Below, one piece after another: positions 15,986-24,530 of a stretch of 38,607 bases of DNA. The notes beneath the pieces are model-generated. The model searched no databases, was not told the DNA's origin, and was given only the letters and a program-made list of their open reading frames with translations. Source of the stretch: an uncultured Bacilli bacterium (GTDB lineage Bacteria > Bacillota_I > Bacilli_A > RF39 > UBA660); assembly GCA_947632405.1 (NCBI GenBank), contig CANRPE010000011.1, forward strand, positions 1-38,607, in the 5' to 3' direction. The first letter of the stretch is position 1. Every line of letters begins with the position of its first letter. The position numbers and the translations under genes were made by a program.

Positions 15986-16978
15986 ATGAAAAAAATTATT
16001 ACTTATATAGTAAGTGGACTTATTATTTTATTTCTAGCTTGTATGGTTTTATTTGACTTTAATAGCAATAAAAAAACTAATAAAAGTCTAGAAAAAGTTA
16101 CTTTAGCAGAAGTAGCTCATACTATCTTTTATGCACCTCAATATGTAGCAATTGAAAAAGGATACTTTGAAGATTATGGAATTAATCTTGAATTAACTCT
16201 TACAGCTGGAGCTGATAAAGTAACAGCTGCTGTGTTATCAAAAGATGCTGATATAGGTTTTTGTGGAAGTGAAGCTACAATTTATGTTTATAATAATGGT
16301 GAAAAAGATTATTTGAAAACTTTTGCTCAATTAACTCAAAAAGATGGTGCCTTTATTGTATCAAGAAAAAAAATCGAAAACTTTACTTTAGATGATTTAA
16401 AGGGAAAAACTGTAATTGGAGGGCGTGCTGGTGGTATGCCTGAAATGGTGTTCGAATGGGTATTAAAGGAACATGGAATTGATCCAACTAAAGATTTAAA
16501 TATTGATACTAGTGTTGCATTTGCTGCCATGGGTGGTGCCTTTATTGGTGGAGATAGTGACTTTGTTACCTTATTTGAACCTAGTGCTTTAGAAATAGAA
16601 CAACAAGGTTATGGATATGTAGTAGAAAGTGTAGGAAAATTAGGTGGAGTTGTTCCATATACTTCATATTCTGCAAGAAAAAGTTATATTAATGATCATA
16701 AAGATTTAATTGAAAACTTTACAAAAGCAATTCAAAAAGGACTAGATTATGTGCATAATCATAGTGATAAAGAAGTAGCTAAAACTATTTTAAATCAATT
16801 TCCTGATACTTCTTTAAATGATCTAGAAAAATTAGTAAAAAGATACCGTGAAATAGATGCATGGCCAAAAACAACTGATTTTACAGAAGAATCATTTAAT
16901 CACTTACAAGAGATTATGCAAAATTCTAATCAATTAGATAAAAAAGTTCCATTTAAAGATTTAATGTATGAAAGATAA
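15986..16978 (+). CDS. ABC importer substrate-binding protein, NMT1/THI5-like
   Basis: This protein is 330 residues from the ATG at 15986, which has AAAGGAG just upstream; a TTG at 15971 would overlap that site. An N-terminal membrane segment contains a weak lipobox-like LAC. The mature part reads as a NitT/TauT or ThiY-type binding protein: HTIFYAPQYVAIEKGYF, then a region around ADIGFCGSEA and GGRAGGMPEM. It should catch a small solute outside the cell for the permease at 34917-35723. The solute could be a pyrimidine, a sulfonate or similar; the sequence does not decide. Confidence 0.88.
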   Translation: MKKIITYIVSGLIILFLACMVLFDFNSNKKTNKSLEKVTLAEVAHTIFYAPQYVAIEKGYFEDYGINLELTLTAGADKVTAAVLSKDADIGFCGSEATIYVYNNGEKDYLKTFAQLTQKDGAFIVSRKKIENFTLDDLKGKTVIGGRAGGMPEMVFEWVLKEHGIDPTKDLNIDTSVAFAAMGGAFIGGDSDFVTLFEPSALEIEQQGYGYVVESVGKLGGVVPYTSYSARKSYINDHKDLIENFTKAIQKGLDYVHNHSDKEVAKTILNQFPDTSLNDLEKLVKRYREIDAWPKTTDFTEESFNHLQEIMQNSNQLDKKVPFKDLMYER

Positions 16979-17591
16979 AATATTAGAAATTACCCACTTA
17001 AAAAAAACATATCATGATAAAACAGGTGAAGTAAAAGCATTAGATGATATTTCATTTGATGTATACAATCAAGAGTTTTTATCAATTGTTGGACCAAGTG
17101 GTTGTGGAAAGTCAACAATACTTTCCATTCTTTCATGTTTAATAAATTCTTCGGGCGGATATATCAAATTTAATAAAGAAAATTGTGTTTTAGGATATAT
17201 GTTACAAAAAGATTCTCTTTTTCCATGGAGAACTATTTTAGATAATTGTTTAATAGGTTTAGAAATTACTAATAATTTGACTGAAGAAAATAAAAATTAT
17301 GTAATTCATTTACTAGATACTTACGGATTAGGTGATTTTAAAAATAAATATCCTTCTAGTTTATCAGGAGGAATGCGTCAGCGTGTTGCTTTAATTAGAA
17401 CCTTAGCAATCAAACCTGATATTTTATTATTAGATGAAGCCTTTTCTGCTCTTGATTATCAAACTAAACTTGCATTAAGTGATGATATATATAAAATTAT
17501 AAAAAAAGAAGGTAAAACTGCCATTATGGTAACACATGATCTAGCAGAAGCAATCAGTTTAATAAACATGAAAATTTTAAAAATATTGTAA
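16968..17591 (+). CDS. ABC importer ATPase, 5' portion, interrupted by a mobile element
   Basis: This is the N-terminal part of a NitT/TauT-type ABC ATPase: Walker A GPSGCGKST (42-50), Q-loop near residue 80, signature LSGGM (132-136), Walker B with Asp156-Glu157, and the H-loop His190. After residue 194 it runs into foreign sequence and stops as a 207-residue protein. The missing end is at 34762-34930. Joining 16968-17551 to 34762-34930 gives 753 bp, exactly 251 codons, with an uninterrupted VTHDLAEAISLSDRIIVL. The start overlaps the end of the binding-protein gene by 11 bp. The chimeric tail (INMKILKIL) is probably not a working substitute. Confidence 0.9.
   Translation: MKDKILEITHLKKTYHDKTGEVKALDDISFDVYNQEFLSIVGPSGCGKSTILSILSCLINSSGGYIKFNKENCVLGYMLQKDSLFPWRTILDNCLIGLEITNNLTEENKNYVIHLLDTYGLGDFKNKYPSSLSGGMRQRVALIRTLAIKPDILLLDEAFSALDYQTKLALSDDIYKIIKKEGKTAIMVTHDLAEAISLINMKILKIL
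17541..17561. other. Left attachment junction (attL)
   Basis: The host ATPase reading frame is normal up to GAAGC (17547-17551). This block and the right junction share GAAGCNATNAGNTTA, 12 of 15 bases. Short, imperfect identity between ends is what serine recombinases leave. The exact crossover dinucleotide cannot be chosen from one copy. Confidence 0.7.
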
Positions 17592-17660
17592 TATAAAGAA
17601 ATTATAGTAATGAAATTAATTAGTTTAATAAATATAACTAGATTTTTTGCTTAAAAATTA

Positions 17661-17689
17661 TATAAAAAAAGAAAGTATATATCTTTCTA
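17661..17689 (-). terminator. Terminator of the recombinase gene
   Basis: The hairpin AGAAAG-TATATAT-CTTTCT (17670-17688) is followed on the minus strand by a run of seven Ts. It overlaps the recombinase stop codon. Confidence 0.65.
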
Positions 17690-19258
17690 ATCTTCATAAA
17701 ATTTAATATCAATTATCTCTGGTTTTCCATTAACTTTATCTTTATCTTTATTTACTATTATAATTTTCTCTACAAATTCTGTTAAAAATTCAAATTTTTC
17801 TTTATTAGTTAAATATGACCAGTGTTCTTTGATACTTTTAGTAATTTTTGATTTTGTTTTTTTTATGTTTTTTTGAATAGTAAGTAATTCAAATTTTTTT
17901 ATTTCTTTTTCCAATCCTTTATAATCTTTTTCTAAATTTTCTTTCATTATAATATAATCACTATATTCTAACTTATCATCCATAAACAATTTCATTATTT
18001 CTCTTAATTTATTATTTTTTTGAGCTGCCCTTTTTTTTAAACTTATCAATTCTAAATTATTTTCATTTGATTCTTCATTAGCTGGCTCATCAATATCTGT
18101 AAAGTCTTCTATTCTTTCTATATAATCTAAAAAAGCCTTTTCAACTTTTTTATGACTCATTCCTAAAGCTGTACATAATTTTTTTTCTCTATTAATACAT
18201 CTATATCCATTATGAACTAATGTATTACCATCTTTGTTTTTTTTAATAGTTCGATTTGTTGTTAAGGTATTACTACATAATCCACAAATTAATTTACCAC
18301 AATAATATACATCTTCTTTAGGTAGATTAGTTCTATGTGTTCTTTTTATTTTACTAAGTCTTTTTTGAGCTTTATCCCATGTTTTTATATCTATTATAGC
18401 CTCATGTAATCCTTTTGTAATAAATCCTTTTTTCCTATTATTATAGTCTGCAGCTTCTTCTATAGTTACTTGCTCTCTATTCATTCCATATCTGACATTA
18501 CCTATATAATTTACATTAGATAAAATAAGTCTTATCGTTTTTGGCATCCAAATACTATTTACTGTATAATATTCATTACTACCTCTTTTCTTTAATTTTT
18601 TTCCATGATTTTTAGTTGGAATATTTTCAGTATTTAAAATATTACATATTTCTGTAAGGTTTTTTCCATTATTATATAAAGAAAATATCCTTCTTACAAC
18701 CTTTGCCTCTGCTTCATTAATAGTTTGTATTTCTTGATGCTTTGGCCTGTCATATCCATAAGAAGGGGTAGAGCTACATAAAGAGTATCCTTTTTTTACT
18801 TTTTTAATAAATCCATCTACTACCCTATCTATTGTCGTTTCTCTTTCGAATTGTGCAGCTGCTCCTAAAATTCTTGTATTAAATCTTCCTGAAGGTGTGG
18901 ATACATCAACCATACCACCAGATAATGTATAAACCATAATTCCATATTCTTGTATCAATTCAATAAAATCTTCTGTATCTCTAGAATCTCTTGTCAATCT
19001 ATCAAACTTGTATAAAACTACAACATCAATCTTTTTTAATTTTATATCTTCTATTAACCGTTTAACCTCAGGTCTGTTTTCAACATTTTTACCACTTATT
19101 CCTTCATCAGCATAACTATCAAATATATTCCACCCTTGAGATAATGCAAAATTAGCTAGATTTTCTTTTTGAGCCTCTAATGAAAAACCTTGTAAAACTT
19201 GTTTTTCAGTAGAAACACGTACATATAATGCTGCATTAATAACTTTAACATTTTGCAA
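17687..19258 (-). CDS. Large serine recombinase (integrase of the element)
   Basis: This 523-residue protein has an N-terminal resolvase domain with the catalytic serine in YVRVSTEKQ (Ser16), the DRLTRDSRD helix, and ILGAAAQFERE. A recombinase domain follows (GYDRPKHQEI through NVNYIGNVRYG). Next come a zinc ribbon (CGKLICGLC ... RCINREKKLC) and a lysine-rich coiled coil before the C-terminus. Such enzymes integrate and excise DNA at attP/attB without homology. It starts at TTG 19258 after GAGGAGGG. Its place 136 bp from attL is standard for the integrase of an element. Confidence 0.95.
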   Translation of the reverse strand: MQNVKVINAALYVRVSTEKQVLQGFSLEAQKENLANFALSQGWNIFDSYADEGISGKNVENRPEVKRLIEDIKLKKIDVVVLYKFDRLTRDSRDTEDFIELIQEYGIMVYTLSGGMVDVSTPSGRFNTRILGAAAQFERETTIDRVVDGFIKKVKKGYSLCSSTPSYGYDRPKHQEIQTINEAEAKVVRRIFSLYNNGKNLTEICNILNTENIPTKNHGKKLKKRGSNEYYTVNSIWMPKTIRLILSNVNYIGNVRYGMNREQVTIEEAADYNNRKKGFITKGLHEAIIDIKTWDKAQKRLSKIKRTHRTNLPKEDVYYCGKLICGLCSNTLTTNRTIKKNKDGNTLVHNGYRCINREKKLCTALGMSHKKVEKAFLDYIERIEDFTDIDEPANEESNENNLELISLKKRAAQKNNKLREIMKLFMDDKLEYSDYIIMKENLEKDYKGLEKEIKKFELLTIQKNIKKTKSKITKSIKEHWSYLTNKEKFEFLTEFVEKIIIVNKDKDKVNGKPEIIDIKFYED

Positions 19259-19277
19259 ATTATCCCTCCTCTATTAT

Positions 19278-19379
19278 TTATTTTTCTTTTAGCATTCTAG
19301 GTATTGATGTCTTCCAAAAAAATGCTACCATCTTCTGTTGTATTTTTTTTGGAAGTACAATTTTATTTGTATTATTCAT
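19278..19379 (-). CDS. Small protein (33 aa) upstream of the recombinase
   Basis: A 33-codon open frame begins with MNNTNKIVLPKKIQQKMVAF and ends RMLKEK. It has a strong AGGAGG site 7 bp before the ATG and ends 19 bp before the recombinase start, so the two should be co-transcribed. It is basic and short. A recombination directionality factor, or a small regulator of the integrase, is possible from position alone. No family is recognised. Confidence 0.6.
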   Translation of the reverse strand: MNNTNKIVLPKKIQQKMVAFFWKTSIPRMLKEK

Positions 19380-19477
19380 TGCTATACCTCCTATTTAATT
19401 TTATTAAACCAAATTAATAAAATTACAAAACCATAAAAATAAATTAGAAATATAACAACTTCATACTACATATATTT

Positions 19478-19717
19478 CTATATTTTTACGATTCTGCAAA
19501 TTTTAATATTACATACTTGACTTTTATTTTTTTTAATAAATTCAACACTGTATTTAAAAAAAGTATCTTGATTAAAAATTTTTTCAAAACTAACTTTGTT
19601 TTTTTCACATTTTTTCATCAAATCATCTACCTTTGCTATAACATCATCTTTATTTTTACCGTCTACCATCATACTTATTATTTGTTGTCTTTTAACTGTA
19701 ACTAAATATTTTTTCAT
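19478..19717 (-). CDS. Small hypothetical protein (79 aa)
   Basis: This open frame begins MKKYLVTVKRQQIISMMVDG, is lysine-rich and has a good GGAGGAAG site. It is the second small gene upstream of the recombinase on the same strand. It shows no membrane segment, metal motif or helix-turn-helix that I can recognise. The N-terminal beta-strand pattern and the phrase MMVDGKNKDD suggest a small alpha/beta protein. It might be an excision or regulatory factor of the element. Confidence 0.6.
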   Translation of the reverse strand: MKKYLVTVKRQQIISMMVDGKNKDDVIAKVDDLMKKCEKNKVSFEKIFNQDTFFKYSVEFIKKNKSQVCNIKICRIVKI

Positions 19718-19743
19718 CTTCTTCCTCCAATTTATAAAAAACT

Positions 19744-19866
19744 TTAATCTTTTATCAAACGACTATTTGCTAAATAGTTCCATAGGAATTTCACCTTTTT
19801 GTGGTTCTCACAAAACTGTTCCCATTGCTTTAGTCTGTGGCTAAGCAGAAGTATCATTATCCTCAT
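19744..19866 (-). CDS. Possible small ORF (40 aa)
   Basis: A 40-codon frame containing LLLSHRLKQWEQFCENHKK lies just before the 79-residue gene. Its composition is protein-like, but no ribosome binding site precedes the ATG, and 19867-20071 is otherwise empty. It may be a remnant. Confidence 0.25.
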   Translation of the reverse strand: MRIMILLLSHRLKQWEQFCENHKKVKFLWNYLANSRLIKD

Positions 19867-20071
19867 TACTAATCATCGCAATATTGAAAGCAATTCAATA
19901 TTTATAGTCAGATATTATTCACATGCGTATCTACTAACGTGCTCAAAATAATAAGAATGTATTTGATAAATTTATATATAAATTTCAAAGAACATTCTGT
20001 TTTAAACAAAAACAGTTGAGAAGAAAATTATCCTCTCAACTATTTCCTAAGTTATGAACAAAATAGCAACC

Positions 20072-20552
20072 CTATTTATAAACTTTTTCTAAAATATTTT
20101 TTAATTTAATCTTTGCTGATACTAACGGCTTGTGCACTTCTTGATGACTTGCGTTTTTTTCTAGTGCAATTTGATATTCGTTTTTTTCATTAAAATAGTA
20201 TTTTTTTATTCTTCTTTGCTACACTTCTGAAAGTATCTTAATAGTATTCATCAATTTATTATAATTCTCTTTTCTAATTATATAGTCATCTATGCTTTTT
20301 GGCTTATTTATTGATTTTCTATATAAAGTTTTCTAACAAATTTTAGAATGTTCAATATGATTGTCATATTCATTCAATTCAGATAAATCTCTTAATTCAA
20401 AAGAATTAAAAGCCGCATATATTTTTTTTGTTTACTTCTATCTCTCTAAGGATATTATTTCCATCTCTAAATAAAATAATATATTTATTATCAATAGTAC
20501 ATATTAAAGTATAAGGATTATCCCTATGTTTTCGTCTCTTTGGTCTATCCAC
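20072..20552 (-). pseudogene. Broken sigma-70-like regulator of the conjugative-element type
   Basis: Two joined frames read RPKRRKHRDNPYTL ... GNNILREIEVNKK, then AAFNSFELRDLSELNEYDNH and IEHSKI, and finally QRRIKKYYFNEKNEYQIAL with a region-4-like end. This is the pattern of small sigma-70-family proteins found in Gram-positive integrative elements. The frame shifts at a run of eight Ts (minus-strand A8) near 20425. In-frame TAG codons occur after HSKIC and after ILSEV. The gene is therefore inactive. It is evidence that a larger conjugative-type element once stood here. Confidence 0.7.
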
Positions 20553-20610
20553 AAATTTACATCCAATCTTTCAAGAAAAAGATTGAATGGGTGGTGACCT
20601 ACATTTTTCA

Positions 20611-20660
20611 AATAAAAAAAAAGACAAGTAAATTCATAAGTTGAACGTACTTGTCTATAT
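20611..20660 (-). terminator. Strong terminator upstream of the sigma-like pseudogene
   Basis: The perfect 9-bp stem AGACAAGTA / TACTTGTCT (20622-20630 and 20648-20656) is followed by about eight Ts on the minus strand. It would stop transcription entering the pseudogene, so it may be part of an attenuator leader. The stretch 20661-21036 holds no gene that I can support. Confidence 0.6.
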
Positions 20661-21036
20661 ATATAATTAATATATTTAGTCTTATAAATTAAATTTAATA
20701 ATTCGCAATTAGATACTAAATATCTCATTAACATCGCACCAGTCTATACAATGCACAATTGTTAGAATGGTACTGTTTAATATCTAACTTATATATACTG
20801 AGGAATAATTAATTGTAAAATAAAACTTGTTAAAACAAATAATTAGACCCCAGTAAGCATTGATTTATTGGCGCATATTATATCATATATTTCCACCAAT
20901 GTTAATATTTATTGCAATAATAACTACACGGATGTTTTAGATAATGTTAAATAATCTGTTATATATAAAGCTTATTGAAAAGGCTATAAAAAAAATTAAA
21001 TCACAAATATAAAGATAAATTTATTAGTTATATTCT

Positions 21037-21070
21037 AAAAAAGAAGCAATGTAATATTGCGTTCTTTCTT
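21037..21070. terminator. Hairpin terminator, possibly bidirectional
   Basis: The stem AAGAA-GCAAT pairs with ATTGC-(G)-TTCTT around a GTAAT loop, flanked by A and T runs on both sides. It lies in the gene-poor stretch 20553-21304, which otherwise shows only AT-rich sequence. Confidence 0.5.
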
Positions 21071-21304
21071 ATATAATCATTTTGTCTTTGATAATATTTA
21101 TATACAAAATCTACGATAATAAATCACTTACTTACTTTTTATAATTTTCCTCCATATACTTTATAAATTTCATTACATAAATTTTCAATATCCTATTTTA
21201 TATGTATACCTAAAATTATAATTTTTTTTCTTTTTTATTTTTTATCATCAAAGGATAAAAGTAATTACTATATCAAAATGAAAAATTTATCAATCTTGCT
21301 TTAT

Positions 21305-21592
21305 TTATTTTATTATATTTTTACTATCCATTTTATTTTCACTGTTATTTTCATAATGTATTATATCTTCTAATTTACAATTTAATACAAAACATATTCT
21401 AGATAATATATCTAAGTCAGTCCTATACAAACTGCCTTTTACATATTTCTTGATAACACTCCAATTAATACCCGTTAATACACTTAATCTATATATATTC
21501 ATTTTTCTTTTTTTTCAAAATATCATCTAGAGTAAACACTATTTTTCCATAATTCTTATAGATTTTATCATATACAAATTTTTCTTGTTTCA
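21305..21592 (-). pseudogene. XRE-like regulator split by a frameshift
   Basis: The downstream frame (21305-21502, 65 aa) carries a compact helix-turn-helix: RLSVLTGINWSVIKKYVKG then DLDILSRICFVLNCKLEDI. Just upstream, in another frame from 21592, the sequence reads MKQEKFVYDKIYKNYGKIVF and TLDDILKKKK, the expected N-terminal helix. Removing one A from the run AAAAAAAAGAAAAATG would join them into a protein of about 95 residues. Either the gene is broken, or the 65-residue form starts at its own ATG and is a short repressor. Confidence 0.6.
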
Positions 21593-21613
21593 TACTATTT
21601 ATCAATCCCTTAA

Positions 21614-21652
21614 CAAAAAAAGCAATACAAACATATGTTACGTACTGCTTTA
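21614..21652 (-). terminator. Terminator hairpin
   Basis: The long stem AAAGCAGTACGTAAC / GTTTGTATTGCTTT has an ATAT loop and a T tract on the minus strand. The stretch 21653-22061 upstream holds decayed coding traces (for example an open stretch with VFSLKHDKDVDKIIRKII near 21900-21970, closed by stops) but no intact gene. Confidence 0.55.
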
Positions 21653-22061
21653 TTATATAATAATTTTAGTATTAATATATATCATTTATATTATTATACT
21701 ACATTTTAATTATATATCAAATTAACACATTATTTCTAATTTTTTTTTAAATTAGAAACTTTGGTTTTTTTGTAATGTCTATAATATCACAAAATTTTAC
21801 TTTATTTTGATAATACATTTTGTAATACATACTATAATTATTGAATAGTTTATCTTCAACATTCTAACGAAGCATTAGTAATTTCTTCTAAATTATTTTC
21901 AGTTATTCTTTAAATAATTTTTCGAATTATTTTATCAACATCTTTGTCATGTTTTAAGGAAAAAACTAAAACTCCTAACATTAACTAAATGTATGTTGAT
22001 AATTTTTTCACTAACCTATCAATTCACATTTCCACATCAAATATAACAGTAAATAGTAGGA

Positions 22062-22529
22062 TTATTCTTCTTCAGTATAATACCATTTATCTTTCAACTT
22101 CTTTTTTTTATCTACTCTATGTCTAAATTCATAATCATCATAATTATTTAAATATGCTATATTCTGTGCAAAATTAATTTGGGAATTAAAATTTATTATT
22201 ATATTATTTTTTTCCTTCTGAATATATTCTACATCAAATTTTTCTATGAAAATGGCAATATTTTTATAGTTTTTCTTAAATTCATTAGCACTGATAACAG
22301 AGTGGTCTTTATTAATATCCAGTTCATATAGAGAATTATTATTTCTTAAAATTATAGACTTATAATCTTGATTTAATAATTCATCTTTTAAATTATTAAA
22401 TTCATTTTGATTCATATAATAATACATCATAATTTTAAAAGAATTTTCTTTTGCTGAGGGAAGAAGCATAATAATTATAATAATACTAAATATAACAGCA
22501 AATAGAGTTAATAAAAAATTTTTTTTCAT
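22062..22529 (-). CDS. Putative membrane-anchored immunity protein for the orphan RHS tip
   Basis: This 155-residue protein has one N-terminal membrane segment (about residues 4-24) and a charged body rich in N, K and Y outside it. No family was recognised. It lies directly downstream of the decayed RHS tip with a type-44 toxin-like domain, where immunity genes normally sit. It has its own AGGTG site. The open frame is intact although the toxin gene before it is broken, which fits an immunity gene kept after its toxin was lost. Function is inferred from position. Confidence 0.55.
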   Translation of the reverse strand: MKKNFLLTLFAVIFSIIIIIMLLPSAKENSFKIMMYYYMNQNEFNNLKDELLNQDYKSIILRNNNSLYELDINKDHSVISANEFKKNYKNIAIFIEKFDVEYIQKEKNNIIINFNSQINFAQNIAYLNNYDDYEFRHRVDKKKKLKDKWYYTEEE

Positions 22530-22554
22530 AAACTAACACCTCATATAACTAAAA

Positions 22555-23566
22555 TTATTGTCTTTGCCACATTTCTATTCCTTTTTTAATTGCCTTATTA
22601 GTATGGTCCTATTAAAACCTTAAGATTCTTACCACAATGAGCATATCCTCCACCCATATATAATAATTCATCAGAAAATCCCATTGCTTTTCCAACATAA
22701 CCATAATGTATATTGCCAAAATCTTCTGTAGTAATAACTTCACCATTAAATATAAATTTTCCTTTTACTCCTAAATATGGAACATCAAACTCTTTCTCCC
22801 ATATTTCTTCCCATTTATAATCCCATTCTTGCTTATGATTAACTTGATTTTTAAAATAATCTAATGCTGCAGACTCACTCAAAGTTCTACTATAATAACT
22901 AGCTTCAGTAGCATTTTGATGTAATACTTTATTCAGTTCGTTACTATAATCGGGCAAATTATTACTGGTTGTTTTTTTAGTAGTTTTTGTGGTTTTATTT
23001 TTATTGGTAATGTTGCTTACCACTTTAGCAATTTTCTTTACAACTTTTTTAACAACAGATTTTACTTTTTTAAGTATTGATTTTAAACTAGCACCATTAT
23101 TGTCATAATTATTAATAGGATTATTACTTACATATGCATACAAATTACATGACATTATATCTTGATTTGAACCTAATATAACATCTGGACTAATAAATCT
23201 GCCCTATTTAGGATTATACTATCTATTGTTCAAATAATATAATCCTGTTTCTTCATCATAATAATAACTTCTATATCTAATTGGATTTATTTTACCTATA
23301 TGGTTATTGTCAATAATTTCACTACCATTTGAATCTTTTATTGAAATTAAGTCACCCCAACTGTCATATTCATAAGTTACTATCTTTTCTCCATTTTCAT
23401 TCAATATTCCTATTACATCATCTTGCATATTTTTTAAATAAAAATATACATTTTCATTATATTTGAATCCTAGTACCCCATCAATATCATATATATAGTA
23501 TATAATATCATTATTTCTTTTTTCAAATATAATATCATAAAAATACAAGATATTAGGTATTAACAC
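22555..23566 (-). pseudogene. Decayed orphan RHS tip with type-44 toxin-like domain
   Basis: A promoterless-looking fragment begins in the RHS core (IIYYIYDIDGVLGFKY, KNMQDDVIGIL, YRSYYYDEETGLYYL) at about 70% identity to the full RHS protein. It then switches to a different C-terminal domain with WDYKWEEIWEK, FGNIHYGYVGKAMGF and a YAHCG end, matching the pattern of polymorphic toxin type 44. Two in-frame TAG stops replace the Tyr and Trp of the RHS motif R-Y-x-N-P-x-W-G. A frameshift after IGPY hides a final NKAIKKGIEMWQRQ. It is a spare toxin cassette, now inactive. Confidence 0.8.
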
Positions 23567-23595
23567 AAAAAAAAGAAAAAGTTCTTTTCTTTAAA
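23567..23595 (-). terminator. Terminator after the 258-residue putative immunity gene
   Basis: AAAGAAAAG pairs with CTTTTTCTTT around a short loop, then a long T run on the minus strand. It separates the main RHS locus from the orphan cassette. Confidence 0.5.
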
Positions 23596-23615
23596 TTAAA
23601 GCTTAATTATAAATA

Positions 23616-24392
23616 TTATGTAGTTGTAGTTTCTTTACCAACATTATTAGCTATTTCACTTAATTCTACGGTTAATTTTTTCCATTCAGTAGCTAATGAT
23701 GTATTTTTGAAAATTATCACTTGATTATTTTGATCATATGTTATTGATTTATCATTTTCTTGTAAGAAAAGTAACATTTGATCTAATTTATCTAAGTAAG
23801 TATTTATTTGTGTTTCAAGTGAATTTGCTTGTTCTTTTAATTTTTTTATATCCTTTTTATCATCTTTTGTATATATTAATTTCAAATAAAAATCATAATA
23901 GTATTCAGCATCATCCCCATCATCAAATCTTTCTTTATCCAATAAACCTTTTATTGTTTTTTCTTCACATAGTTTATTAATATTTTTAATTGCTTTACTA
24001 ACATCATTTCTAGTATTCTTGATAGTAGTATGATTAAATATAAAATCAGGTCTGTCACTTTCTAAATTTACTGTTGAAAAAATTGTGACAATTTTTTCAT
24101 TATTTAATGCAGTGTATATTAATTTTAAATTATCTGATAAACCTTTATAATACTGTTTTATTGCTTGTTCTACATAAGCATAATCACCTTTTGTTTTAAT
24201 CTTTATAGAAAAATCATCATTTCTTAAATCTTTATTGTAATAATCTAATATTTCTGTTTTCAATTTTTCTTCCTGTTTTAAATCATCAATAACTAACATA
24301 AAGATAAACCCTATAAACATAATAACTAATACTAAAATAGTAATAATAATAAACTTAATACTTTTTTTTATATTTTTATTTTGCTTTTTCAT
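23616..24392 (-). CDS. Putative immunity protein, membrane-anchored, next to the RHS toxin
   Basis: This 258-residue protein has a lysine-rich N-terminus, one hydrophobic segment (about residues 13-35) and a long helical, probably extracytoplasmic body with a KQEEKLKTEILDYY start and coiled-coil stretches around DKKDIKKLKEQANSLETQIN. It lies directly after the 2074-residue RHS gene, the normal place for immunity. A hydrophobic toxin tip would need a membrane-located protector. The family resembles small anchored proteins seen near mobile elements. The immunity role is inferred from position. Confidence 0.6.
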   Translation of the reverse strand: MKKQNKNIKKSIKFIIITILVLVIMFIGFIFMLVIDDLKQEEKLKTEILDYYNKDLRNDDFSIKIKTKGDYAYVEQAIKQYYKGLSDNLKLIYTALNNEKIVTIFSTVNLESDRPDFIFNHTTIKNTRNDVSKAIKNINKLCEEKTIKGLLDKERFDDGDDAEYYYDFYLKLIYTKDDKKDIKKLKEQANSLETQINTYLDKLDQMLLFLQENDKSITYDQNNQVIIFKNTSLATEWKKLTVELSEIANNVGKETTTT

Positions 24393-24456
24393 AAATTATA
24401 CTCCTTTACACCAACACTATATCATTTTTTATTATTTTTATCAAACATAAATATAT

Positions 24457-24500
24457 AAAAAGAGAAGAAAGATCAAATATTAAATCTTTTTCTCTTTTAT
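24457..24500 (-). terminator. Terminator of the RHS gene
   Basis: A long stem (AAAAGAGAA..AAAGAT with ATCTTT..TTCTCTTTT) follows the RHS stop on the minus strand and is followed by T-rich sequence. The gene at 23616-24392 must then have its own promoter. Confidence 0.65.
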
Positions 24501-24530
24501 TTATAAATAATGTCAATATTATTTTAGTTT

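Noticed and set aside
20504-20734. Open frame of 76 codons on the minus strand
   Set aside because: It runs through a terminator hairpin and the start of the sigma-like pseudogene in the wrong frame; its composition is not protein-like.
21502-21516. Programmed frameshift at A8-G-A5 in the split regulator
   Set aside because: The A-AAA-AAG signal supports a -1 shift, whereas a +1 shift is needed here, and no stimulating structure was seen. A simple one-base change is more likely.
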